The position numbers and the translations under genes are program-made. From a virus, in the IMG/VR virus record IMGVR_UViG_3300013126_000010, positions 1 to 64,000 of that record: a stretch of 64,000 nt of DNA; one strand, given 5' to 3'. How positions within the stretch are numbered: position 1 is the stretch's first letter; each line of letters starts with the position of its first letter. The notes beneath the pieces were generated by a model. It was given only the letters and a program-made list of their open reading frames with translations, was not told the DNA's origin and searched no databases. Shown here piece after piece: positions 32,415 through 42,900 of this stretch.

Positions 32415-34531
32415 TGAGTATTTTTTCAGACATTCAAGACGCTATATCTAAATTAGAAGTACCTGCTAAACCTCCATTTAGTAATGTACTACATAGTTAT
32501 GCAACCTATAATTATATATTCACGATGAGTATTTTAGATAAAACTAGAATTGGAGTACCAGCGAGAACGTATAAAAAAGGTGATATTGGGCAAATAATAT
32601 TCAAAAGTGCAAGTGGTGATCCTAAAAATAGAGTACCAATAGGAAAATATGGCTCATTTGACTTTTTTATCGATGATGTAAATATTACCAGCCAAATGGG
32701 ATTAGATTTAGTATCTGGGAATACTAACTCATCTATAATAACATTTAAAATAACAGAACCATACAGTATGGGGATGTTTCTTCATGCACTTGAAGTTGGG
32801 GCAAAACAAATGGGTTATGAAAATTACGCATCAGCTCCGATCTTATTAACTATTGAATTTATTGGAAATTTAAATCCAAGTGAATATGGGGTAAGTAGTG
32901 AACAGTTAACAAAAATAGAAAAAACCACTAGACATATCCCTATAAAAATAATGAAAGCAGAAATGTCAGTGACACATGCAGGTAGTATATATGATGTTAC
33001 TGCATGTGCATGGAATGATGCAGCACAATCTACCACCTACATGACTGCTCAATCAGACTTGTCAATTACTGGTTCAACAGTACAAGAATTATTACAATCA
33101 GGTGAGAATAGTTTAGAAGCAGTGTTAAATAAAAGATGGATGGATGAAGCAGTCAAAGCAAAAAAAGATCCAGACCAATTATTGATATTGTTTCCAAAAG
33201 ACCCTAAAACCGATAGTGGAGTAACAAGTGTATTTAAATCATTTAGTGCAACAATAGATCCTAATTCAATGAATAATATTGTGACGTTAAGAGATGTATT
33301 AAATGTCAAACCGGTGACATTGGCAGACGTTGAAGTATTAGTACAAGACACCAATAATGTTAATGCATTCGGAACAGCATCAATGAATTTTAACGTGTAT
33401 GACGGGGTTTCAACCCCATTTGCTGAAAATAGTGTAGTGTATGATGATAAAACTAAAACATATACTCGCGGAAATTTAACTATCAAAGCCAATAAAGGGA
33501 ACACGGTTGGTGATATGAAATTCTCACAAGGTGCTGATATAAGGGCAATTATTAATGAAGTTATCTTAATGAGTGATTATGGTCAAAAAGTTTTAAAAAA
33601 AGAAGAAGTTGAAAAACAAAAAGGAAAGATAAGTTGGTGGAGATTGGATTTTCAGTCATATCCAATTGACTCGGATAAAAACAAATATGCTACTGGTGAT
33701 GCACCTAAACTTGTGGTTGTTAGAGTTGTCCCATACACGGTAAGTTCGGCAGTATTTCTTCCATCTAACAAAGCAGATCCATATATAAAAGATAGACTAA
33801 AAGAAGCAATAAAATCATATGATTACATATATACTGGCAAAAATTATGATATTATATCATTTGATATAAATTTTAAATATGCTGTGTATCAAGGGCTGTT
33901 TGATGTAAAAAATACTGGTGACCAAAAATTAAAAGAACAACAGGCACCATTAGCAGAACCTGAAAAACCAAAATCACAAGAAAGTGGATATCTATCATCG
34001 TTGCTCTATAATATTGAGGAATTGGTTGATGATGTGAATCCATTTAAAAAACGGGTAAAGACTGATGTTACCTCAACAAGTTCATCATTAAAAGGTGGTT
34101 CTTTGGCAGACACTGAAGCAACAAAAATTGCAAAGCATGCACATGATTTAATATTATCAGGGGTGCATTTAATGACTGCTACTGTAAAAATAATAGGTGA
34201 TCCATATTTTTTAGGTGATAGTGGTCTTGGTAATTATACTGCACCTGAAACACAATATAGTAATTTAAATGCAGACGGATGCATAAATTATCAAAATGGT
34301 GAGGTTGATATTGCACTAAATTTTAAGACACCGATTGACATAGATCCTGCTATTGGAACTTATGAATTTGGTGGTCTGGAATTAGTCAGTTCATTCAGTG
34401 GATTATACCGAGTATTAAAGTGTGAGAATAATTTTTCTAAAGGTAAGTTTACTCAAGAATTAACATTATCTAGATGCATTGGGCAAGATCCAGTAACGGG
34501 TCAGCTGGCGGGATTAAAACCAACTAATTGA
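32414..34531 (+). CDS. Baseplate hub protein, probable gp27-like
   Basis: A 705-residue structural protein lies between gp53 and the gp5-like needle, the place of gp27, which forms the hub base for gp5. The first 200 residues form repeated beta layers: NYIFTMSILDKTRIGVPART, SMGMFLHALEVGAKQMGYEN and YASAPILLTIEFIGN, then a strand with MSVTHAGSIYDVTACAWND. The C-terminal part has GVHLMTATVKIIGDPYFLGD and a final fold ending LTLSRCIGQDPVTGQ. It is longer than T4 gp27 (391). Assignment rests on position and fold style, with only weak direct similarity. Confidence 0.55.
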   Translation: MSIFSDIQDAISKLEVPAKPPFSNVLHSYATYNYIFTMSILDKTRIGVPARTYKKGDIGQIIFKSASGDPKNRVPIGKYGSFDFFIDDVNITSQMGLDLVSGNTNSSIITFKITEPYSMGMFLHALEVGAKQMGYENYASAPILLTIEFIGNLNPSEYGVSSEQLTKIEKTTRHIPIKIMKAEMSVTHAGSIYDVTACAWNDAAQSTTYMTAQSDLSITGSTVQELLQSGENSLEAVLNKRWMDEAVKAKKDPDQLLILFPKDPKTDSGVTSVFKSFSATIDPNSMNNIVTLRDVLNVKPVTLADVEVLVQDTNNVNAFGTASMNFNVYDGVSTPFAENSVVYDDKTKTYTRGNLTIKANKGNTVGDMKFSQGADIRAIINEVILMSDYGQKVLKKEEVEKQKGKISWWRLDFQSYPIDSDKNKYATGDAPKLVVVRVVPYTVSSAVFLPSNKADPYIKDRLKEAIKSYDYIYTGKNYDIISFDINFKYAVYQGLFDVKNTGDQKLKEQQAPLAEPEKPKSQESGYLSSLLYNIEELVDDVNPFKKRVKTDVTSTSSSLKGGSLADTEATKIAKHAHDLILSGVHLMTATVKIIGDPYFLGDSGLGNYTAPETQYSNLNADGCINYQNGEVDIALNFKTPIDIDPAIGTYEFGGLELVSSFSGLYRVLKCENNFSKGKFTQELTLSRCIGQDPVTGQLAGLKPTN

Positions 34532-34539
34532 GAGTTATA

Positions 34540-35940
34540 ATGGCAGAAGAAACAAAAAAACCCATATTTTCTACAACAAATAATGCAGGACCATTTATTG
34601 CTAAAGTAATAAGCCACTTAGATCCAACCAGTATGGGTGGATTGGAGGTCGAGATCATGCGAGAAGTTGGAAATGACACATCAACAGCTGGGCAGGTTCA
34701 TCAAGTTAGATATATGAGTCCATTTTATGGAGTAACCAGTATAGACTTTGTTGGCTCAGATCCAAATGATTATAACAACACCCAAAAAAGTTATGGGATG
34801 TGGTTTATTCCGCCTGATGTTGGTACAATGGTGATGATCATATTCATTGAAGGCGACCCTAGAAAAGGTTATTGGATAGGGTGTATCCCAGACGAACGAA
34901 TGAATTTCATGATACCTGGGATAGCGGCTACGAAATTTGCTCAAGGTGGTGACGGTAAAAGCCGAGTACCAACAGCTGAATATAACAAGAAAACACAAAA
35001 AAGCACTAATGATGCAAACCACTATCAAAAACCCCCGCATCCATTTAAATCAGTACTAGAATCACAGGGATTATTAAATGATGATATTAGAGGAATAACG
35101 ACGAGTTCTGCAAGGCGTGAAGTGCCATCAGCGGTATTTGGTATATCTACTCCTGGACCACTTGATAAAGCAAAAAATGCAAAAAAAGGTAATGTCGGGA
35201 AGAGAGGATCAACTGCGAACGTATTTGTAAGCAGACTTGGTGGGTCATCTTTTGTAATGGATGATGGTGATGATAAATTTTTAAGAAAAGGTCCAGCATC
35301 AACTACCGGACCAGATTATGCTGCAGTGGAACAAGGTGAAGCTGGTGGTGATGTTGGTATACCACATAATGAATTATTAAGATTAAGAACGAGAACAGGC
35401 CACCAGATATTATTGCATAATTCAGAAGATTTAATATATATTGGTAATGCAAGAGGGACTACTTGGATTGAATTAACTAGTAATGGTAAAATTGACATTT
35501 ATGCAAATGATAGTATTAGTATTCATACAGAAAATGATTTAAATGTTACAGCAGACAGAGATATTAATTTCAAAGCTGGTAATGCAATCAATCTAAAATC
35601 TAATAGTGTTAATATTGACGGTAGTTCAAATATAAATTTAAAGTCTAATGCAATTAAATCATCATTAATCACTGGTGAAATAACCAATGCATATCAAGCA
35701 AAAACAGCAGTTAATAATGGAGGGTATTCAACTCCGTCTGGACCATCAAGTGCAAAAACTCCACAAAGAGTTCCACAACACGAGCCATGGAGTGGGCATG
35801 AAAATTTAGATCCTGTAAATTGTACACCAACAAAAACGGATTCATCAAATGCTGGAACTGACAGCACTCCATCTATGTATAATAAATATACAACAAAGGT
35901 TGATACTTTTGAAAAAATATCACCACCTGAAAAGAAGTAA
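34540..35940 (+). CDS. gp5: Tail needle/spike (T4 gp5-like) without a lysozyme domain
   Basis: The N-terminal 110 residues form the gp5/VgrG OB-fold (GPFIAKVISHLDPTSMGGLE, YGMWFIPPDVGTMVMIIFIE, GDPRKGYWIGCIPDE). Later comes SRLGGSSFVMDDGDD, then a beta-prism run with the VgrG-like octad repeat (TGHQILLHNSEDLIYIGNAR, IDIYANDSISIHTENDLNVT, RDINFKAGNAINLKSNSVNI). The lysozyme domain found between these parts in T4 gp5 is absent; its place is taken by a charged linker. I prefer the ATG at 34540 with GAGAG before it; a TTG at 34528 in the same frame is less likely. Confidence 0.75.
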   Translation: MAEETKKPIFSTTNNAGPFIAKVISHLDPTSMGGLEVEIMREVGNDTSTAGQVHQVRYMSPFYGVTSIDFVGSDPNDYNNTQKSYGMWFIPPDVGTMVMIIFIEGDPRKGYWIGCIPDERMNFMIPGIAATKFAQGGDGKSRVPTAEYNKKTQKSTNDANHYQKPPHPFKSVLESQGLLNDDIRGITTSSARREVPSAVFGISTPGPLDKAKNAKKGNVGKRGSTANVFVSRLGGSSFVMDDGDDKFLRKGPASTTGPDYAAVEQGEAGGDVGIPHNELLRLRTRTGHQILLHNSEDLIYIGNARGTTWIELTSNGKIDIYANDSISIHTENDLNVTADRDINFKAGNAINLKSNSVNIDGSSNINLKSNAIKSSLITGEITNAYQAKTAVNNGGYSTPSGPSSAKTPQRVPQHEPWSGHENLDPVNCTPTKTDSSNAGTDSTPSMYNKYTTKVDTFEKISPPEKK

Positions 35941-35952
35941 TAAGGAAATTAT

Positions 35953-36399
35953 ATGACATCAAATCCAAAATTATATGATAAAGTTGTTTTGCGTGAAAAA
36001 AAATCAACCACTGAATTACCAGGAACAAAAACGTATAAAGGATTTAGTACAATAACTCCATCTACAAACAATTTTTCAGTATATGATTATGCATTAATAA
36101 AACAAGATTTGATAAATCATTTTCATATTAGACAAGGTGAAAGATTAGAAAATCCAACGTTTGGTACTATAATTTGGGATGTATTATTTGAACCATTGAC
36201 TGATCAATTAATATCATTGATTACACAGGATGTACAAAATATTATAAATTATGATCCACGGTTGGTAGCTGAACAGGTGATAGTAACTACATATGATCAA
36301 GGATTGCAAATTGATTGTAGTTTAAGATATCTCCCGTATAATATAACAGAATCCTTACAATTAAAATTTGACAGAGAGAGTGGAATATTCTCTCAATGA
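35953..36399 (+). CDS. gp25: Baseplate wedge protein (T4 gp25-like)
   Basis: A 148-residue protein of the gp25/lysozyme-like family that forms the sheath-starting layer of the baseplate. It shows NFSVYDYALIKQDLINHFHI, RQGERLENPTFGTIIWDVLF, EPLTDQLISLITQDVQNIIN and YDPRL, with the conserved FGT and final beta-sheet (IDCSLRYLPYNITESLQLKF). Length fits the family (132 in T4). The ribosome site is AAGGAA, 12 bases after the gp5-like stop. Confidence 0.9.
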   Translation: MTSNPKLYDKVVLREKKSTTELPGTKTYKGFSTITPSTNNFSVYDYALIKQDLINHFHIRQGERLENPTFGTIIWDVLFEPLTDQLISLITQDVQNIINYDPRLVAEQVIVTTYDQGLQIDCSLRYLPYNITESLQLKFDRESGIFSQ

Positions 36400-36415
36400 T
36401 ACTTCAAAAATAGTC

Positions 36416-36458
36416 TATTTTTTCCTGCATAAATACAGTATTATATGCGGGAAAAATA
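36416..36458 (+). promoter_or_regulatory. Leader hairpin hiding the gp6 ribosome site
   Basis: The left arm 36416-36431 pairs with the right arm 36444-36458 over about 15 bp with one G-U pair and one bulged T. The right arm includes GCGGGA, the only ribosome site for gp6, whose ATG is at 36460. Confidence 0.65.
36428..36435 (+). promoter_or_regulatory. Late promoter for gp6 within the hairpin
   Basis: CATAAATACAGTATT begins in the left arm and ends in the loop. RNA started near 36441 lacks the left arm, so the ribosome site stays free. Confidence 0.6.
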
Positions 36459-36459
36459 G

Positions 36460-39400
36460 ATGTCAGCAACCGATAGACAAAACAGATTATTAGTCGCAGA
36501 AGACTGGAAACGAATCTACCAAAGTTACAAAAACGCAGATTTTCAAAGTTATGATTTTGATAATCTTCGCAGGATAATGATCACTTATATCCGCGAAAAT
36601 TATCCAGAAGATTTTAATGACTATATTGAATCATCTGAATATTTGGCATTGATCGACTTAATTGCGTTTCTAGGACAAAGTATATCATTTAGAACTGATC
36701 TGAATGCACGTGAAAACTTCTTGGAATTGGCTGACAGACGAGAGAGTGTCTTGCGTCTTGCCAAACTATTGAGTTATAACCCAAAAAGAAACGTTGCAGC
36801 AACTGGGTTGCTAAAGTTCGTTTCAGTCCAAACTTCTCAAAATGTATACGATGCCAATGGTAGAAATATTGCAGGTCACACGATCCTATGGAATGACACC
36901 TCCAATCAAAACTGGTTTGATCAATTCATTAGAGTAATAAATGCCTCGTTAAGTTTAAGTAGCCAATTTGGTAATCCAGCAGGTAGTGCCACGATTTATG
37001 GTATACCAACTGAACAATATCGTTTTCAAACAAAAAGCACAGATGTACCAGTCTATTCATTCAGTAGAACTATTGAAGGGAAAAGTATGAATTTTGAAGT
37101 AGTATCAACTGGTATAAGAAATGCAGCTGATATTTACGAAGAACCACCATTGAAAGGTAACAAATTAGCATTTTTGTATAGAAATGACGGCAAAGGTTAC
37201 GGTTCCAATAATACTGGTTTTTTTGTACAATTTAAACAAGGGTCATTGGGTAGCGGGTCATTTACGTTAACACAACCATCAACAAATGAGTCTGTTGATA
37301 TTGATACTCCTAACATTAATAATAATGACGTGTGGTTGTATCAATTAGATCACGATGGAAATGAATCTACATTATGGACTGAAATTCCCGCATTGGAAGG
37401 TAATAATGTAATTTACAACAGTTTAAGTAAAGCTATTAAAAAAATATTTGCAGTATCTACTAGAACTAATGACAGAGTTAGTTTATTATTTTCAGATGGC
37501 ACATTTGGTGATCTACCAACAGGTGCATTTAGAACTTATTATAGATCAAGTAATGGATTAAATTATACTATTAATACCAAGGATATGAGAAATGTGATAT
37601 TAACATTACCTTATATTTCAAATACTAATCAATTAGAAACTATTACTATTAACATGAATTTGGTTACATCTGTTGCTAATTCAGTTGAATCAGAAACTAA
37701 TGATAGTATAAAAGTTAATGCACCGGCAACCTACTATACACAAAATAGAATGATTACTGGTGAAGATTATAATATTTCGCCATTATCTGCCACTCAAGAT
37801 GTATTAAAAATAAAATCTATTAATAGATCATCAAGTGGTATAAGTAGATATTTTGATTTGGTAGATCCTACTGGAAAATACAGTAAAACTAATTTGTTTT
37901 CAGATGATGGTGCCATTTATATTGAAAATTATACTGATAGTTTTCGATTCTCATACATGACCAAAACTGAAATAGAATATGTAATTAATAATAAAGTACT
38001 TGGTGCATTAAAATCAATAGAGTTAAGAGATTTCTATTATAATAATTTTAAAAAATATTTGACTACAACTGATATATCATGGGTGACAAGCACATTTGAT
38101 ACTAATTCATACACTGGATTATTGTATTACAACAGTGCCCCTGTTGCAGTTGGTAGCGGAGCACAATCCGGGTCATTATTGAGATTTATTACACCAGGGG
38201 CACTTTTAAAATTCAAATATTGGGATAGTGTGTATAATGGATATCGTTATAAATGGACAACAGTTTCATATGTAAGTGGTAATGGTACTACCGTTGAAAA
38301 CGGTATTGGACCAATGTATATAACAGATGATGTTCCTGCTGGAGCTGTATTAATTCAAATCATTCCAGCATTATCTACATCATTATCAACTAATTTAGTA
38401 TCTTCGTTAGTTGATTTAATATATGAAAATAAACCATTTGGTCTTAGGTATGATATTGAAACCACCTCATGGAAAATAATTTATGATGTTGATTTGAATA
38501 AATCTGGTGATTTTAGTTTATTAGAGACAGGAAACACTAGTAGACGACACAAAGATAGCAGCTGGTTGTTATTATTTACTACCGACACCGAATACTATAC
38601 TGTAAAACAGCGATTGCTTCGATACGTATTTGAAAGTGAGAATCAAGTAAGATTCTATTTTAATAAAGGCAGTAAAATATACGATAGTAGAAGTAATATT
38701 GTTGTAAAAGATCAGATTAAAATTTTAGGAATTAATATCCAAAACCAAGGAGAGGAACCAAATGATAGAATATGGGAAATAAGTAATCAATTTTATGGTG
38801 CTGATGGATATGTAGATAATAAGAAAATACAATTAAGTTTTTCTGACACTGACGATGATGGTATAGTTGATAATCCTTCTATATTTGATGAGTATGTTAC
38901 TAATAACGAATACATAGTTCAAAAAGGTTATGATACTGACATTGGCTATGAATATAAACTTTCAACTGATGTATACAGATATACTAAACTTGGTGGTGTA
39001 TTAGTTGGTGGCATTACTGAAGATGGTTTTGCAGTAGTACATGACGTTATTATAGTTGACAATGATACCGTTGATTTAACAGAATATTTTATAGGCACCG
39101 ATGATACTCATGCAGTTGAGTTATATTTTTATATAGTGAGTAGTAAAGTTGTAAAAAAATTAGTTTGGGATACTAGTACTACTAAAAAGTTGATTCTGTC
39201 AACCGAACGTAAAGTTTATAATGGAAAAGAAAAGGTAAAATTTCAATATATCCATAATGCAACAAATGATGCTAGGATTGATCCAGGTTTGACAAATATA
39301 ATGGATGTATATGTTTTAACAAAGCAATACGATACTGCGTATAGACAATGGGTTGCCGGGGCAATATTAGATAAACCATTGCCGCCAAGTTCTGATTCAT

Positions 39401-39909
39401 TATATGCATTGATGTCTACTAAATTGAATAAAATAAAATCAATTAGTGATGAAATTGTTTATCATCCAGTCAAATTCAAAATATTATTTGGACAAAAATC
39501 TAATCCAGATGTTCGTGCAACATTTAAAGTTGTCAAAAATTCAGAAATAGTAATTAGTGATAATGATGTAAAATCACAAGTTTTGACTGCTATAAATACA
39601 TTTTTTAATTTAGAGAATTGGGATTTTGGTGATAAATTTCATTTTAGTGAATTACAAACATATGTAATGAATCAAGTATCACCATATGTAGTGAACTTTA
39701 TTATAGTACCAACAATGACAGAATTAACATTTGGTAGTTTGTATGAAATAAATGCAGAAAAAGATGAAATATTTATCAATGGTGCGACAATAGATGATAT
39801 TGAAATAATTAATTCAATAACTGCATCAAAAATAAAAAGTGCAGGACAAATAGCACTTGAAACTACAGGTGTTACAAATATAACAATAACAAGCTCAAGG
39901 AATAACTAA
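36460..39909 (+). CDS. gp6: Baseplate wedge protein (T4 gp6-like), enlarged
   Basis: This protein forms the inner ring of the baseplate. The N-terminus is clear (NYPEDFNDYIESSEYLALID, LIAFLGQSISFRTDLNAREN, FLELADRRESVLRLAKLLSY), as is the gp6/J-like domain (PATYYTQNRMITGEDYNI). It is 1149 residues against 660 in T4; the extra part is a beta-rich region between about residues 480 and 1000. The C-terminus (DNDVKSQVLTAINTFFNLEN, FHFSELQTYVMNQVSPYVVN) is the conserved ring-forming domain. Its leader hairpin and own late promoter set it apart from gp25. Confidence 0.9.
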   Translation: MSATDRQNRLLVAEDWKRIYQSYKNADFQSYDFDNLRRIMITYIRENYPEDFNDYIESSEYLALIDLIAFLGQSISFRTDLNARENFLELADRRESVLRLAKLLSYNPKRNVAATGLLKFVSVQTSQNVYDANGRNIAGHTILWNDTSNQNWFDQFIRVINASLSLSSQFGNPAGSATIYGIPTEQYRFQTKSTDVPVYSFSRTIEGKSMNFEVVSTGIRNAADIYEEPPLKGNKLAFLYRNDGKGYGSNNTGFFVQFKQGSLGSGSFTLTQPSTNESVDIDTPNINNNDVWLYQLDHDGNESTLWTEIPALEGNNVIYNSLSKAIKKIFAVSTRTNDRVSLLFSDGTFGDLPTGAFRTYYRSSNGLNYTINTKDMRNVILTLPYISNTNQLETITINMNLVTSVANSVESETNDSIKVNAPATYYTQNRMITGEDYNISPLSATQDVLKIKSINRSSSGISRYFDLVDPTGKYSKTNLFSDDGAIYIENYTDSFRFSYMTKTEIEYVINNKVLGALKSIELRDFYYNNFKKYLTTTDISWVTSTFDTNSYTGLLYYNSAPVAVGSGAQSGSLLRFITPGALLKFKYWDSVYNGYRYKWTTVSYVSGNGTTVENGIGPMYITDDVPAGAVLIQIIPALSTSLSTNLVSSLVDLIYENKPFGLRYDIETTSWKIIYDVDLNKSGDFSLLETGNTSRRHKDSSWLLLFTTDTEYYTVKQRLLRYVFESENQVRFYFNKGSKIYDSRSNIVVKDQIKILGINIQNQGEEPNDRIWEISNQFYGADGYVDNKKIQLSFSDTDDDGIVDNPSIFDEYVTNNEYIVQKGYDTDIGYEYKLSTDVYRYTKLGGVLVGGITEDGFAVVHDVIIVDNDTVDLTEYFIGTDDTHAVELYFYIVSSKVVKKLVWDTSTTKKLILSTERKVYNGKEKVKFQYIHNATNDARIDPGLTNIMDVYVLTKQYDTAYRQWVAGAILDKPLPPSSDSLYALMSTKLNKIKSISDEIVYHPVKFKILFGQKSNPDVRATFKVVKNSEIVISDNDVKSQVLTAINTFFNLENWDFGDKFHFSELQTYVMNQVSPYVVNFIIVPTMTELTFGSLYEINAEKDEIFINGATIDDIEIINSITASKIKSAGQIALETTGVTNITITSSRNN

Positions 39910-42900
39910 TGTCATATAATGATCAAAATGAACAAGGATTGCCAGCGGGTTCTTCACAAAAACGCCGCACTGCTTCTCTATTACCACAAGTATATAGAAC
40001 AGATAGTAATAGGAAATTTTTGCAATCTACGTTGGATCAATTAACACAACCGGGAACAGTTAAAAAAATCAATGGTTACATTGGAAGACAATATTCAAAA
40101 TCCACCACTAGTTCTGATATATTCTTAACAACTACAGATGCTGAACGTAGTTCATATCAATTGGAACCCGCAGCTGTAATCAAAGATGAGCTTGGAAATG
40201 TTAAATTCTACAAAGATTATATAGATCATATTAACCATATAGAACTGTTTAATGGTAATACTAAAAATCATGCACGTATTAATGATGAACAAGTCTACTC
40301 ATGGAATCCACATATAGATTTTGATAAATTTACTAATTATCAAAATTATTACTGGATGCCGTATGGACCAAAGCCTATAAATGTATATGGTGCATTAGGT
40401 GATATTGAAACAACAATGCCAGTATCGATAGTCGATGATGGTGATAATTTTTCATATGTATTTGACAAAGAAATCCAGACACGTAACCCAGAATTGGTAT
40501 TATACAGAGGTCAGACTTATATATTTGACATCATTAGTAAAAACAATCCATTTTATATTAAAACATCAAGATTGACGGGTATAGATGATATCTATGCCGG
40601 TAATATTTTGAATAATGGAATAGAATCAGGTAAATTGACAATTACCATTGACAGAAATACACCAAATATATTGTATTATGTTAGTAAAAATGATGAAAAT
40701 TTGAGCGGTGTTATCCGAATACTAGATTTAGATGAGAATAGTTCGTTAAATGTTGAAACTGATATTTTATATAAATCATCATATAAAATGCAAAATGGAT
40801 ATTATTTGTCCAATGGGATGAAATTAAAATTCCATGGAAACATCACCCCAACAAAATATTCTACTGGATATTGGTATGTGGAAGGTGTTGGTTCAAATAT
40901 ACAATTAATATCAGAAAATGATATTGCTCTTCCTAGCACAATCAGAAACTCTAAATTTGATTATGATCCGTTTGATTCTACTGCATTTGATATGCAGAAA
41001 TCTTTTCCACATGGTAAGGATTATATTGTTATCAACAGAGCATCCATGGATAGGAACGCATGGTCTAGATCGAATAGATGGTTTCACCAAGATGTTATTA
41101 TACAATCTGCTGAATTAAATAATGTATCTCCAGATTTAGATCAGTCATTTAGAGCTATTAGACCTATTATTGAATTCGAACCAAATATAAAGCTTGTTAA
41201 TTTTGGGCATAAGTGTAAATCAGATATTGATTTAATTGATTTTGAAACAAAAGATGTATTTTCTACGATAGAAGGTTCGTTAACACATTACGTAGATGGT
41301 GTGAAACTAGCAAATGGTATGAGAGTTATATTTGCAGCTGATACTGATAGCATGGTTAATGGAAAAATATACAAAGTAGAATATGTAACTATTAATGTTC
41401 CTGGTAGAACAGTAGGTTTTTCTATAGCAGGCGTAAATATTGGTGATAATACTATTTCATTTACTGAATCACATGGGTTCCAAGATGGTATCCAAATAAC
41501 ATATGTGAATAATGGCTTTCCAGATTTGGGAGGATTAATTAATAGAAACATTTATTTTGTTAAAGTAATATCAGAAAAAGTAATTAAGCTATTTAAAGAT
41601 GTTGGGTTACAGATTCCAGTATATATTTCATCGTTGGGCACAAATAGTTCATTAGTCCAACAAAGTTTTGAAATCTACTTAGGAAGACGTAGACAAATAA
41701 TGTTAATTGAGGAAGAAGATACAAACCCACTAACAAATGAGATTGTATTAGTAAAGAATGGTAAATCTAATATTGGTAAAATATTTTGGTATAATGGTAC
41801 CAATTGGACTCAAGGACAAGAAAAAAATAGTACAAATCAATCTCCGCTATTCGACGTATTTGATTCAAATAAACAAAGTTATATGGATGCAACAGTATAT
41901 CCATCATCTACATTTATTGGTACAAAACTATTTTCTTATAAAAGTGGAACAGGTCTCATTGATACAGAATTAGGGTTTCCATTAACATATAGAAGCATTA
42001 ATAACATTGGTGATATTTCATTTGATTTTAATTTATTGAGTGATTCATTTAATTACACTACTGGTAGTAAATTGATATCTCATAATATTTCAGATGGGTA
42101 CTTACAACGAATAAAAACTCTTGAAGACGTGGACTATATTAATGGATGGGATTTATGTTCGGTATCTGATATACAAGGTATTATTAGAATATACAAAAAC
42201 ACCACTATAACCAGCGATTTTTTAATTGATGTTTTTGACACTATACCTGCAGATAATGATTTAAGGGTGAAAGTTTACAAAAATGGAGTTAAGTTATCAA
42301 ATTCTGAATATTCTGTTGAAAGTAAAAATTATAAAAAATATGTTGTATTATCTACTCCTGCATTAGCGTCTGATATTATAACATTGAAATTGTATTCTAC
42401 ACGATATAAGAATGAAAATGGTTTTTATGAAATACCAATTAGTTTACAAAATAATCCATTGAATAATGACATTACTCAGTTTACTTTGGGACAAGTTGTT
42501 GATCATGTTAATGGTATAACAGAAAATATACCTGGGTTTGATGGGATTTTTCCAGGTTCTAGTAACTTGCGTGATCTAGCCGCTGTTCATCAATATGGTA
42601 CTAGATTTGTTCAGCATTTATGCCCAATGAATTTTAGTTTGTACCACCTTGGGTCAAAATCAGCTAATTTGGTAGAGGCTATTGTTGCTGCGGGGGATGA
42701 TTATGGAAAATTCAAACGTGCATTCTTGACAGTTGCAAATCAATTAGGAATACATACCGAACCTAAAGAACATGTTGATGCCATATTAGCAGAAATTACG
42801 AAAAATAAAGCTACATCATCGTCTTATTATTTGTCAGATATGATTGCATATACTGGCACTGTTAAAAATGAGTACATAGTGCTAGATGCTAGGACTACTG

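Noticed and set aside
33049-33504. Minus-strand frame of 151 codons
   Set aside because: It is antisense to the hub gene; its hydrophobic composition is typical of reversed AT-rich codons.
34528-34539. TTG start for the gp5-like gene
   Set aside because: The ATG at 34540 has GAGAG at good distance and gives the expected N-terminus.
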